A stretch of 64,000 bases of DNA from Eubacteriales bacterium (GCA_029009055.1 JAQXJR010000001.1:80712-144711); one strand, 5' to 3'. Shown: positions 1-9,804, counted from the first letter of the stretch. The notes: generated by a model from the letters alone, not told the origin. A program made the numbers and translations.

Positions 1-147
1 GTTGCTACCCATGTTTATGACATCGATCCTCATCTCGGACTTCAGGATGCCTGTCCATCTCTTATTCAGCATGTACCTGGCACCTAGCGGGGACCTAGGA
101 TCATAGCCCCATGTATTGGAATCACCTAAACATATAAGTGAGCGCAT
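1..147 (-). CDS. SGNH/GDSL-type hydrolase, N-terminal part only (runs off the window edge)
   Basis: Not in the ORF track. The minus strand from 147 reads MRSLICLGDSNTWGYDPRSPLGARYMLNKRWTGILKSEMRIDVINMGSN; GDSNTWGYDP is a typical SGNH block I. GGGAGG lies just upstream of the ATG. Confidence 0.75.
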   Translation of the reverse strand, partial: MRSLICLGDSNTWGYDPRSPLGARYMLNKRWTGILKSEMRIDVINMGSN

Positions 148-490
148 TTCTTCCTCCCATCTCGCCAGCTGTCTGGCGGTGATCATTCTTCTTCACCCTG
201 GGCCGAAGCCCATATTTGTCTATATTTTATCACTATTCGGGATGGAAGTCATTGACCGGGGTGGTTTTTATGCCAAGAACTTATCAGCCAGTCTCAGCTT
301 CCTTAACGTTTGTGATATTCACATTCTTTACCTGTTTATCGAAGCCTAATTCTTCAGCTCGGATAAGCCTCAACAGTTTTGCGGTAGCTTTAACAATAAC
401 TTTTCATCGTATTACTTGATTCCACCAAGGCTTAAGCTCAGCCAAATCACCCTAACAAAGCTGGTTTTAGACCATTTATGCATTAACTTC

Positions 491-1930
491 TCAAAAGGCA
501 AACAAATCATCCAATGTTACCTGATTTTGGATACGACTGCTATATTTATTAGCCCTGACACCGTAAGTAGTAATCATGGTAAGCTGAAGTGACGCCTTGG
601 ACTGTGTCATACGTCTGAATGAATCCACCTTATTCCTTAAACTTGCATCATACGCTTTATCAATCACATATTCATTGATAGAAAATTTCATCTCACAGAG
701 ATTTATCACTCTGTCTCTGCGTTCTATCAGAAGATCGATCTGAGCGCCTGGAATGCTAAGTTCACCATCACCTCTGGTGTACCAGACGGACTCTTCTGAA
801 AGAACTCCTGATATCCCCAGTTTATGCTTGATCTGCGCAATATGATCCTTGCACAGCTGTTCGAAGGTCAACCCCAACCATGCCCTCCGCGAAGGATTAT
901 CTATAGAATTGCTCCAGTAATGCGCATCCTTACCATAATTATCTTTGATATATCGAAAATAAAATGCTGTATAATAATCTGCTAGCTGATATAGAGCGTC
1001 CTTCTTCTTCCGACCATAAAAATTGGACACCCGGATAAAGCCGGACGCTATGAGATCTTCCAACATCGAAGTCATCGTTCCATTAGATGGCAGCCCGGTT
1101 CTCTCTATGATTTCCCCTCTTGTAAGCCCGCCGCTCCTGGTACTCAGCGCCTCTACAATCTTGATACAGTTATCACTGCGTGCAAACAGTGTCCTGTATA
1201 GATGCGCGAATTCATCCCATAGCTCGCCTTTGTCTCTGAAAAAGAGTCTGTCGATATTTTGGCTGAAGGATTCTTCACTGCTCAGAAGACTGAGGTAATA
1301 TGGGATGCCGCCCACGATCATATAGCACTCAGCTATGTCCATTCTGGACCAGTGGATATCAATCGACTCGAGATATTGTTCAGTTTCGCAAAGTGTGAAA
1401 GGCTTAAGATACAGCCTGCAGGTCTGCCTGTTGAACAGTCCGCCTTTATTATCAACCAGATGCTTACTCATCCAGGAGGTGGCAGAGCCGCACACAATAA
1501 AAAAAAGATTATTACGAGAGGAACCCCAGTCATTCCAAAACCATTCAAACGCTGGAAGAAAATCGGATCTAGGTGTATCCAACCAAGGCATTTCGTCTAT
1601 AAATACAATCTGTTTTTCATTAGTATCCAACGACTCGAGATAATCCCTGAGATATTCAAACGCTTCGCTCCATGACCTTGGAATGCTACACGTTTTCCCA
1701 GACTTCCTTCTGATCTCCTTAGCGAAGTTTCCTAATTGGAATGCGAGGTTCTGCTTGTATGCGCCAGTTATCTTGAAAGCAAAACCATCATCAAAATATT
1801 CATTAATTAGAAATGTTTTCCCGACCCTCCGTCTTCCATACACTATTACAAGCTGCGCTGTTTTTCTTTTCATGCAGGCACCAAGCCGCCTGCATTCATC
1901 CTGTCGACCTAATATTTTGTCGAGGCTCAT
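491..1930 (-). CDS. AAA-type ATP-binding protein (archaeal-ATPase/DUF234-like)
   Basis: Walker A GRRRVGKT, Walker B-like IVFIDEMPW, C-terminal nuclease-like region (EMKF). Start moved to MSLDKILGRQDE because GGAGGG precedes that ATG. Confidence 0.8.
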   Translation of the reverse strand: MSLDKILGRQDECRRLGACMKRKTAQLVIVYGRRRVGKTFLINEYFDDGFAFKITGAYKQNLAFQLGNFAKEIRRKSGKTCSIPRSWSEAFEYLRDYLESLDTNEKQIVFIDEMPWLDTPRSDFLPAFEWFWNDWGSSRNNLFFIVCGSATSWMSKHLVDNKGGLFNRQTCRLYLKPFTLCETEQYLESIDIHWSRMDIAECYMIVGGIPYYLSLLSSEESFSQNIDRLFFRDKGELWDEFAHLYRTLFARSDNCIKIVEALSTRSGGLTRGEIIERTGLPSNGTMTSMLEDLIASGFIRVSNFYGRKKKDALYQLADYYTAFYFRYIKDNYGKDAHYWSNSIDNPSRRAWLGLTFEQLCKDHIAQIKHKLGISGVLSEESVWYTRGDGELSIPGAQIDLLIERRDRVINLCEMKFSINEYVIDKAYDASLRNKVDSFRRMTQSKASLQLTMITTYGVRANKYSSRIQNQVTLDDLFAF

Positions 1931-2118
1931 GGCTTTACCCTCCTTATCCATATATCAATCATCATAATCAGTCTAAATCTCGTTTTATTTTATACTTTTG
2001 GCCGCATATTAGCAACTGCTGATAAATACGATGAATCCCCTCCCCTGGCGTTTAGAACTGGAAAATGAGCGTAGCAATGCCCAAAATAAAAAACCTCGAG
2101 ATGTTGAAATCTCAAGGG

Positions 2119-2199
2119 TTATTTAGCGGAGACCAGCTCCACTCGTTTCAATTTTCTTTCCAAAAGTCTGTCAGCGACACTCTTCTTATAGTTGTCCAT
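2119..2199 (-). pseudogene. N-terminal remnant of a DUF4143-type AAA ATPase
   Basis: 26-codon ORF MDNYKKSVADRLLERKLKRVELVSAK* resembles the start of AAA/DUF4143 proteins (YKKRIxDxLLExxL...) but stops before the P-loop and is followed by a hairpin. Confidence 0.4.
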
Positions 2200-2507
2200 A
2201 AATATAACATCCTCGTTACTATTAGTTTATAGTCAAATGAAAATCTTTATTCGGTTATTTGACAGTAATATTTTCAGTTATTTGGCAGAAATAATGTTTT
2301 ACATTCGCCCGCCAGCATCATATACAACATCAGCTATCTATCCATGCTCATTATGCTATACTCTTCTAGTAATTGTTTTCGCGGAAATCAATTATACCAC
2401 AGAGCGAACTCCTCGGAGCCCGCTCTGTGGCTCGCTGATCGCTGGGATAGGACTCCAGGACTTCTCACCCAATTCGTGGGTTCTCACCCATATCCGAAAC
2501 ATAAAAA

Positions 2508-2540
2508 AACGGATACCCGACTGGGCATCCGAATTTTTTC
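2508..2540. terminator. Probable intrinsic terminator (A-run / hairpin / T-run)
   Basis: aaaaaaacggatacccgactgggcatccgaatttttt; CGGATnCCC..GGGCATCCG stem. Confidence 0.65.
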
Positions 2541-2611
2541 TGGCGGAGGACATGGCGGTAGACTGCAACCGGCCCGCCATCGCTCAGGCTCGGCGAGTCG
2601 GGCAGTCCTCG
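2541..2611 (-). other. tRNA-like remnant sharing the tRNA-Ser 3' end
   Basis: TGGCGGAGGACATGG (2541-2555) is identical to 2766-2780 at the tRNA-Ser 3' end. Minus-strand CGAGGAC..GTCCTCCGCCA can form an acceptor-like stem, but the arms are not canonical. Confidence 0.4.
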
Positions 2612-2739
2612 CATGAGACCTTCCATGCCTCTGCCTTCGTTCGCTGATCTCACTCGCCAATCGGCAGGATAGGGCTTCAGGACTCTTCACCCTACAAGGC
2701 CCGTGGGTTCTCACCCAGTCCTCTCGCCAAAGAAAAAGG

Positions 2740-2761
2740 CGCTAGCTTTCGCTAGCGCCTG
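2740..2761 (-). terminator. Terminator of tRNA-Ser
   Basis: ggcgctagctttcgctagcgcc perfect stem directly 3' of the tRNA. Confidence 0.7.
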
Positions 2762-2765
2762 GCTT

Positions 2766-2853
2766 TGGCGGAGGACATGGGACTCGAACCCACGGGGCTG
2801 TTACACCTTACTCGCATTCCAAGCGAGCTCCTTAGCCACTCGGTCAATCCTCC
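2766..2853 (-). tRNA. tRNA-Ser(GGA)
   Basis: Minus strand GGAGGATTGACCGAGTGGCTAAGGAGCTCGCTTGGAATGCGAGTAAGG...GGGTTCGAGTCCCATGTCCTCCGCCA; anticodon loop TTGGAAT; variable arm and encoded CCA. Confidence 0.95.
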
Positions 2854-3087
2854 TCGTTTTGCAACTCTGATATTTTACACTATAAAAAACGATAATGCAA
2901 GTCCAAATTTAATATTTCCTGCCAGGTCACCCAGAAGCCGGCCATTAAAGCCGGCCCCTGGCCTTTGGCGAACGATTCATAATTTTAAGATATCAAAACC
3001 CAGGAAAACACTTCCAACGCCGGGCAGCTGTAAAAACCTCCTGAGGCATATAGCATATCTCTTTGCTAAAAGTTCCCACCTAAGGGC

Positions 3088-4566
3088 TTATTTCACCAGC
3101 ACTTCCTCGACCGTGCGCTCCATATCCGTCTTAGCGATGACGCCCGTATGAAGGATTGGCTTAGACTCCAGACCATCCATAGCGGACGGGATCTTCACGC
3201 CTGTAGCCTTATGCAGCTCCTCTATATAATCGAAGGCATTCGGCTCCTCCTCGAGGCCGATGGAGAGGGAAACGCTGTCGGCGAACTTATAAGCGCTGGC
3301 GGTAGAAGCCAGGACAGTCCTCGTCATATCGCCTGTCTCCTTGCGATAATCCTCGTATACTTTATATGCAACGGCCGTATGCGTGTCGATAAGGTAATTA
3401 TAGTCGTTATACATAGCGCCGATAGTCCTGTCCGTATCAGCCACATCAGCGTAGCCGCCGTAGAACACGCCCATAGCGTCCTTAATCTTCGGAGACACCT
3501 CGTAGCGGCCCTCAGTCCTCAGCTGGCCCATCAGCCCCTTAATCTCAGCGCCGTTTCCACCGTTCAGGTGATAGAGCAGCCTCTCGAGATTGCTGGAGAT
3601 GAGGATGTCCATGGACGGCGAATTCGTCGTGTAGAACTGCCTCTTAGCGTTGTAAACGCCTGTCGCGAAGAAGTCGGTCAAGACCTTATTCTTATTGGAC
3701 GCGCAGATGAAGCGGTTCACAGGGATGCCCATGTTCTTAGCGTAGTAAGCGGCGAGGATGTTACCGAAGTTTCCTGTCGGCACGACGATGTTAATAGGAT
3801 CGCCGTCGTTTATCTCGTGGCGCTCAACCAGTTTAATGTATGACCAAACATAGTAAGCTACCTGAGGCACCAGGCGGCCGATGTTTATGGAGTTGGCCGA
3901 TGACAGGCGCGCGCCCTTCGCCTCGAGCTCGTTCCTGAACGCGTTATCCGCGAATATATTCTTCACGCCGGTCTGGGCGTCGTCGAAGTTTCCCTTAATA
4001 GCAAAGACGTGTGTGTTGGCTCCCTGCTGGGTTATCATCTGGCGCTTCTGCACGTCGCTCACGCCTGTCTCCGGGTAGAAAACTATGATCTCAGTCCCCG
4101 GAACATCCGCGAATCCTTCCAGCGCGGCCTTACCTGTGTCTCCGGATGTGGCTGTGAGGATGCAGATCTTCGCGTCTTCCTTCTCCTTCTTTACCGCCGT
4201 CGTCAGCAGGTACGGCAGGATGGAAAGCGCCATGTCCTTAAATGCTGCTGTCTTCCCGTGGTAAAGCTCGATTATGTCAGCGTCGCCCGCCTTCACGACC
4301 GGCGCCACGTCCTTCTCGTCGAATTTCTCGTCGTAAGCGTGGTCCACGCAGTAATCTATCTCTTCCTGAGTGTAATCATCGAAGAATGCGCCGATAACTC
4401 CCCTGGCCACGTCCTGGTAAGGCTTACCGACCATGTCAGCGACCTTAAAAGGCAGAGCCGGGATGTGGTCCGGCACGTAGAGCCCGCCGTCCGGCGCTAT
4501 GCCCTGGATTATAGCCTGAGCTGAGTTCAGTTCCTTCTCGTCTCCCCTGGTACTCCTGAATTTCAT
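3088..4566 (-). CDS. thrC: Threonine synthase
   Basis: MKFRSTRGDEKELNSAQAIIQGIAPDGGLYVP; PLP motif GKTAAFKDMAL; ATSGDTGKAALEGF. Confidence 0.95.
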   Translation of the reverse strand: MKFRSTRGDEKELNSAQAIIQGIAPDGGLYVPDHIPALPFKVADMVGKPYQDVARGVIGAFFDDYTQEEIDYCVDHAYDEKFDEKDVAPVVKAGDADIIELYHGKTAAFKDMALSILPYLLTTAVKKEKEDAKICILTATSGDTGKAALEGFADVPGTEIIVFYPETGVSDVQKRQMITQQGANTHVFAIKGNFDDAQTGVKNIFADNAFRNELEAKGARLSSANSINIGRLVPQVAYYVWSYIKLVERHEINDGDPINIVVPTGNFGNILAAYYAKNMGIPVNRFICASNKNKVLTDFFATGVYNAKRQFYTTNSPSMDILISSNLERLLYHLNGGNGAEIKGLMGQLRTEGRYEVSPKIKDAMGVFYGGYADVADTDRTIGAMYNDYNYLIDTHTAVAYKVYEDYRKETGDMTRTVLASTASAYKFADSVSLSIGLEEEPNAFDYIEELHKATGVKIPSAMDGLESKPILHTGVIAKTDMERTVEEVLVK

Positions 4567-4840
4567 CTTATTCCCCTATTCCCTCTGAATAATATAGCGA
4601 TGTCTAATTTCGTCCGCGGCTTCCGTCCGTATCCATTCCCCTCAGCAAAGCCTCCCTGCCCTGCTTCCGTCCCGGATCCGCTCCAGATAGCGGATAAATA
4701 GTGGATAAATCGCGGAAACAAATCTCACAAACATGAAAAAAATGCTTTACAACATTCTTCTTGCAGTATATAATAACGATTGTTCGATTTCAAGAAGGAC
4801 TTAGACTTCTGAGGGTCGATAAATAAATTTCAGAAAAAGC

Positions 4841-4869
4841 TTGACAGATGAACTTCTTCTGACTATAAT
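4841..4869 (+). promoter_or_regulatory. Consensus sigma70/A promoter of tRNA-Glu
   Basis: TTGACA (4841-4846), 17 nt, TATAAT (4864-4869), upstream of the tRNA at 4881. Confidence 0.85.
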
Positions 4870-4880
4870 GTTATTCACAT

Positions 4881-4955
4881 GCTGCCTTGGTCAAGCGGTT
4901 AAGACGTAGCCCTCTCACGGCTGAATCATGGGTTCGATTCCCGTAGGCAGTACCA
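4881..4955 (+). tRNA. tRNA-Glu(CTC)
   Basis: GCTGCCTTGGTCAAGCGGTTAAGACGTAGCCCTCTCACGGCTGAATCATGGGTTCGATTCCCGTAGGCAGTACCA; anticodon loop CTCTCAC. Confidence 0.95.
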
Positions 4956-5183
4956 AATTTGAAAGCCTTGTAAACGCTGATTTTTCAACGGTTACAAGGT
5001 TTTTTCATTTTAAACCTCAGTGTCGCATTGACCGAAAAAAGGTGGAAAAACATGATATAAAAGTGGCGACCCAGGGAGCTACTATTTTTAATACCATGCA
5101 GCATCATCTGCTCAGCTTATATTCAAACGCTTTTGAGCTTTAATATACTTTTAATGATAACTGCTGCTTCCCTTGATATTACA

Positions 5184-5315
5184 CCAATCCCCGTTCAGTA
5201 ACATCCAAATTATGCGCTAATCCCCGTTCGTGTAACTCAATATATAACGCTAATCCCCGTTCATTCACATTGAATTTTGTCACGATTCCCCTGTTTTCTT
5301 TATACAACAGCAATA
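5184..5315. repeat. Tandem repeat, four units of exactly 33 bp
   Basis: Units at 5184, 5217, 5250 and 5283; cores CCAATCCCCGTTC, CTAATCCCCGTTC, CTAATCCCCGTTC, CGATTCCCCTGTT. Confidence 0.8.
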
Positions 5316-5800
5316 TCGATGATGTGCCTGGAATTTGACCGCACATGATAGCCTGCCAGTGACATCAACATGCGTATCTTAAGAGGTATTTGCTGCCGTT
5401 GTAACAATAATGCCATATGAGCTGCCATATATTACAATTTATAACAAATCTCTCGAAACCGGGGCAATTGTTTACAAAACTTCTCTTGGCGGAGCCGGGA
5501 ACTGGCCGTATGACTTTGCTAGATCATCCGGCAGAAAGGGAAAATTCTGAATAATCAATTAAACTATGATTATACGGGCATATTCAATGTATTTCATATA
5601 GCAAAGTTTTAGATGATTTCGGATCTATCCGAGCGAGAGACAAGTTAGTTTACATAATCCGATTTTTTGTAACAAATCTGGACCTAAATGAAGAATAAAT
5701 CACAAATCGTAAATTTCCAGCAGAAAACGCATCGAAAGTTTACAGGCAAGAAATTAATCATGAAAGATAGGCCAATCCATCTACTCTCTGCCAACTAAAA

Positions 5801-5835
5801 AAGCGGCGCCCCGGGTTTCCACCCAAGGCGCCGTT
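5801..5835 (-). terminator. Terminator downstream of the acyl-CoA synthetase
   Basis: AAGCGGCGCCCCGGGTTTCCACCCAAGGCGCCGTTT inverted repeat. Confidence 0.7.
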
Positions 5836-5877
5836 TATATTATGCGAAAATTCACCGTCAGCTCGAATCGCTAGGTT

Positions 5878-7596
5878 CTATTTCTCTTCCGCCTGCTCTG
5901 CCCTCTTCTCACGGGCTTTACGCTCCTCTTCCTCTATCTTCTGGATCTCTATGAAGCGCTTCACCTTCTGAGTGCTGGTCTTCACCATAGGCTCATCCGT
6001 GACGATTACGCGCTTTATACGCTTATAAGCAGGAACTGTGTCGTTTATCTTATCTATGTCAGCCTGTACAGCCTGCTCTATCTCATCATGGGACTTACCG
6101 GCGAAAGCCTCCTTATCATAGACTATCTTCGCGGTGACTACTATATCACGGCCTTCGACCTCATTATCCAGTCCGACCACGATGTTCTCCGCCACATAAG
6201 GGATCTTACCGATCTCCTCCTCAAGCTCCTCAGGGAAGACGTTCTTACCGTTTCTAAGCACGATGACGTTCTTCTTACGGCCTGTAATATAAAGGAAGCC
6301 ATCCTTATCTATGTAGCCCAGGTCTCCGGTGTAGAACCAGCCGTCCCTCAGGACTTCCTCTGTATCCTCCTCGTCGTTATAATAGCCCTTCATGACAGTA
6401 TCGCCGCGGATGATGATCTCGCCGACACCGTTTTGGTCAGGGTCGGAGATATCGACATGGATGCCCTCGAGAGGCTGGCCGACAGAACCCTCGCGCCTGG
6501 ACTCTACCCTCTCAGACGTGACTACCGGAGAAGTCTCAGTGAGGCCGTAGCCCTGCAGGCAGACGACGCCGAAATCATTAAGGGCTTTAATTACCTCAGG
6601 ATCCGCCGCTGAAGCGCCTAAAACCACCAGCCTGAGCTTTCCGCCCAGAGCGTCGACTATTCCACGGAAAACGCGCCTTCTCACATCTATTTTCGCGAAA
6701 TTGAGGCCCCTAGTCACCTTCCTCATGGCATTCACATAGCCCGTCAGATGGTTCTTATCCAGGGTCTTCATGATCCTCTTATAAATAGACTCTATGAGGA
6801 GAGGCACACCGAACATGCCGGAGACACCATACTCCTTCAGGTTTTGCTGTATGTGCTTAAGGCCGTCGCAAAATGTCGTGCGGGAGCCCCCTGCCAGGAA
6901 ATACCACTGACCCGTAGACCCGTATGTGTGATGGTACGGGAGCAAAGCGATGCTGGTCTCGTCATCTCCGAAGTACACGGCGTTCCTCATGGCTGTTACG
7001 TCCGCCGCTATGTTCCTCTGAGACAGCATTACGATCTTAGAAAGAGCCGTCGTCCCGGACGTGAAGATCAGGAATGATACCCTGTCAGGATCGATCACCA
7101 CATCCGCCATCTTATTAACCCCCTGCCGCCTCAGGCTCCTGCCCTCTTCTATGAGGTCATCTATGCCCGTCTCCTGGCAGTCATAAACAGGGAAAGCATC
7201 CTTAATATTCGTCTTGCCGGACTCCACAGCCTGCTTCACGAAAGCCGCCTGCTTCTTATCGTAGAATATGACCGCAGCCTGGCAGCGCTCTAGCGAAAGC
7301 TCCAGCTCGTCATACTTAAGGTCCTTATCTAAAGGAACGGAAACGGCGCCCATGAGCTGAGCCGCGACATTAGCCTCGAACCAGCCGTAGCTGTTCTTAC
7401 CGTAAAGCGCGATCTTAGAATCGCTGTAGCCCCTGTCTATAAGGGCCTCACCCAGGAAGCTGACCTCATCCGCGTATTCACGGTATGTGACATCCCGGTA
7501 CTTCTCCTTTGCTATTTTAATAGTAAAAGCCACATTATCAGGGTAATTCTCCACCGCCCTATCCATGAGCTGTTTTAAATCGTTAAGCTTCTCCAA
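5878..7596 (-). CDS. AMP-binding long-chain acyl-CoA synthetase family protein
   Basis: FTSGTTALSKIVMLSQRN, GYGLTETSPV, YTGDLGYIDKDGFLYITGRKKN motifs; TTG start directly after the upstream stop codon. Confidence 0.9.
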   Translation of the reverse strand: MEKLNDLKQLMDRAVENYPDNVAFTIKIAKEKYRDVTYREYADEVSFLGEALIDRGYSDSKIALYGKNSYGWFEANVAAQLMGAVSVPLDKDLKYDELELSLERCQAAVIFYDKKQAAFVKQAVESGKTNIKDAFPVYDCQETGIDDLIEEGRSLRRQGVNKMADVVIDPDRVSFLIFTSGTTALSKIVMLSQRNIAADVTAMRNAVYFGDDETSIALLPYHHTYGSTGQWYFLAGGSRTTFCDGLKHIQQNLKEYGVSGMFGVPLLIESIYKRIMKTLDKNHLTGYVNAMRKVTRGLNFAKIDVRRRVFRGIVDALGGKLRLVVLGASAADPEVIKALNDFGVVCLQGYGLTETSPVVTSERVESRREGSVGQPLEGIHVDISDPDQNGVGEIIIRGDTVMKGYYNDEEDTEEVLRDGWFYTGDLGYIDKDGFLYITGRKKNVIVLRNGKNVFPEELEEEIGKIPYVAENIVVGLDNEVEGRDIVVTAKIVYDKEAFAGKSHDEIEQAVQADIDKINDTVPAYKRIKRVIVTDEPMVKTSTQKVKRFIEIQKIEEEERKAREKRAEQAEEK

Positions 7597-7791
7597 TTAA
7601 TTATCCTCCAACTTCTCCAGGTAAGCCTCGTGCTCGGCCTCAGACATGCAGACGGGACCGATCGGCGTATCGTAAAACTTCCGCCTGGTCAGGTCGCGCG
7701 CCAGCTCTTCCCCCGCCGAAACATCATCCTCAGCTTTATTCATTTCCCCGGATACCGATTCATTCTCTTCCATAATTTTATTATATTGCAA
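7597..7791 (-). CDS. Small conserved-looking protein, translationally coupled to the acyl-CoA synthetase
   Basis: 64-aa ORF whose stop abuts the next start; GGAGG near the junction. Confidence 0.5.
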   Translation of the reverse strand: MQYNKIMEENESVSGEMNKAEDDVSAGEELARDLTRRKFYDTPIGPVCMSEAEHEAYLEKLEDN

Positions 7792-8034
7792 AACCGCCCT
7801 TACGGCATATTTTAGTTTCTAACTTTACCAAATTATATACTTTTTTCGCCGCTTGTACAGGGCAGGTGACAAAAGCCGGTTTTCGTTATACAATAGTATT
7901 TTAGCGTAATTCAGGCTTTTCAGCTCGCTAAGCGCGCGTTTTCGCGGAATACAGCAGAAGAAAATTAGTTAAAAAATTTTATTTAAACATTATACACGGA
8001 ATATATAATAACAACAACACATAGGAGAACATAT

Positions 8035-9750
8035 ATGGCATTCGACGGAATAGTCACTGAGGCAGCGGCGAGGGAGATATCTGAAGCCATCTGCCTGGGT
8101 AAGGTCGACAGGATAAACCAACCTTCTAAGGAGGAGCTGGTCCTGATCATCCACACCAGAAACGGGAATAAGAGGCTGCTCCTGTCCGCTGACAGCGCCT
8201 CGGCCTCAGCCAGGCTGACAGAGGAGAATCCGGAGAACCCGGCTGAGCCTTACCCATTCTGCATGCTCATGAGGAAGCACCTGAGGGGAGCCAGAGTCGT
8301 GAGCGTGGAACAGAAAGATTCAGAACGAATAATAGAGATAGTGTTCGAGACCTTGACAGAGCTCGGCTTCACGGCCAGGAAGAGGCTGATAGTCGAGATC
8401 ATGGGTAAACACAGTAATATCACCCTGGTCGACAGCGAGACAGGTAAGATAATAGACAGCATTAAGAGGATAACGCCGGACATGGACAGGGTCAGACAGA
8501 TTCTGCCGGGCCTTACATATAACTACCCTCCTGCCCAGGATAAGATACCATATAAGGAAGCTACGGCGGAGGACCTGAACCGGGCGGGAGAGACCGGCCG
8601 GGAGGTCCTGAAACACATAGGAGGCCTGTCGCCTGCTGCCGCGGCCGAAATAGCAGGAGCTGAAAACAGAAAGGCTTTGTTCGATGATGTGAGGGAGAGT
8701 ATAGAGAATCTGACGTTCTGCCCCCGCGTTTACTCTGACGCCGCCGGAAAGCCTGTGGAGTTCCACGTCATGCCGCTCAGTGAGTATGAGGATTCTCACC
8801 AGGTCCTGACATTCGACACTTTAAGCCACGCCGCGGAGTATTTTTTCAGTAAGAGGCAGTCGACGAACCGCACTCAGCAGAGGGTGAACGAGCTTTCCCG
8901 CGCTGTTAAGACCAAGCTGGATAAACTTTATCTTAAGAGTAAGAGGCTGCGCGAGGATATACTTAAGGCTGAGAATTCTGACGACCTCAGGCTGTATGGA
9001 GAGCTGCTCACGGCAGGGATCTCCCAGCTGAAGCAGGGCATGACGACCGCCAGAGTGCTCAATTATTACACCGGCGAGATGGTCGATATACCTATGGATC
9101 CCCGCCTGTCCCCGGCGAAAAACGCCCAGAGATATTTTAAGAGATACGGCAAGGCCATGACGGCTATAAAAGAGAAATCGACTTTGCTGGAAGGAAATGA
9201 GGCGCAGATAGAGTATCTGGAGTCCGTGCTTTCTCATATAGAGAATTCGGATTCTGTGTCAGCTGTGGACGAGATCAGAAACGAGCTGGAGGATACGGGC
9301 TATCTCCGCCGCCGGGGTAAGAGGAAGCGCCAGGATAATTACGCTAAGAAGCGGGGTAAGCGCTACCGGGCCACGCCTCGCGAATTCACGACTTCCGACG
9401 GTTTTAAGGTCTTGGTCGGGAAGAATAATAAGGAGAACGATGCCCTCACATTCGACATAGCGGCTAAGACTGACTATTGGCTGCACACGAAGGATATACC
9501 AGGTTCTCATGTCGTGATCAGGACGGAAGGCCGGGAGCCTAGTGAGACGGCGATCCGGGAAGCTGCCGGCATAGCCGCTTTCTACAGCAAAGCCAGATCC
9601 TCGGGTAATGTCCCGGTGGATTATGTGAAGATCCGCTTCGTTAAAAAGCCGAATGGCGCCCTGCCGGGCAAGGTCATATTCACGAACAACCGCACGGTTT
9701 ACGTAGACCCGCTGGACCCGGAAAATATAGAGAAGCCAGAAGATAAATAG
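8035..9750 (+). CDS. rqcH: NFACT family protein (RqcH / fibronectin-binding-like)
   Basis: MAFDGIVTEAAAREISE..KVDRINQPSKEELVL; C-terminal NFACT-R TDYWLHTKDIPGSHVVIRTEGREPSE; RBS ggaga. Confidence 0.92.
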   Translation: MAFDGIVTEAAAREISEAICLGKVDRINQPSKEELVLIIHTRNGNKRLLLSADSASASARLTEENPENPAEPYPFCMLMRKHLRGARVVSVEQKDSERIIEIVFETLTELGFTARKRLIVEIMGKHSNITLVDSETGKIIDSIKRITPDMDRVRQILPGLTYNYPPAQDKIPYKEATAEDLNRAGETGREVLKHIGGLSPAAAAEIAGAENRKALFDDVRESIENLTFCPRVYSDAAGKPVEFHVMPLSEYEDSHQVLTFDTLSHAAEYFFSKRQSTNRTQQRVNELSRAVKTKLDKLYLKSKRLREDILKAENSDDLRLYGELLTAGISQLKQGMTTARVLNYYTGEMVDIPMDPRLSPAKNAQRYFKRYGKAMTAIKEKSTLLEGNEAQIEYLESVLSHIENSDSVSAVDEIRNELEDTGYLRRRGKRKRQDNYAKKRGKRYRATPREFTTSDGFKVLVGKNNKENDALTFDIAAKTDYWLHTKDIPGSHVVIRTEGREPSETAIREAAGIAAFYSKARSSGNVPVDYVKIRFVKKPNGALPGKVIFTNNRTVYVDPLDPENIEKPEDK

Positions 9751-9804
9751 TCCTATTATTTCACAAATACCGCAATATGATCAGGTTCGTATGGCTCATC
9801 CGCG

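Larger units (their letters stand above)
2431..2716. repeat. Two diverged copies of a tRNA-proximal module
   Basis: 2431-2490 and ~2640-2716 share gctgat..ggATAGGrCTnCAGGACTyCTCACCC..CGTGGGTTCTCACCCA. Confidence 0.55.

Noticed and set aside
2192-2714. Overlapping 60-150 aa ORFs on both strands
   Set aside because: They run through terminators and tRNA-like modules; no coherent protein signal.
2765-3151. 128-aa plus-strand ORF
   Set aside because: Its N-terminal half is antisense to the tRNA-Ser gene and the 3' end overlaps thrC; it is a typical spurious tRNA-antisense translation.
5184-5315. CRISPR array
   Set aside because: Only ~13 bp conserved per 33-bp unit, about four units and no cas genes; fits a tandem binding-site array better.
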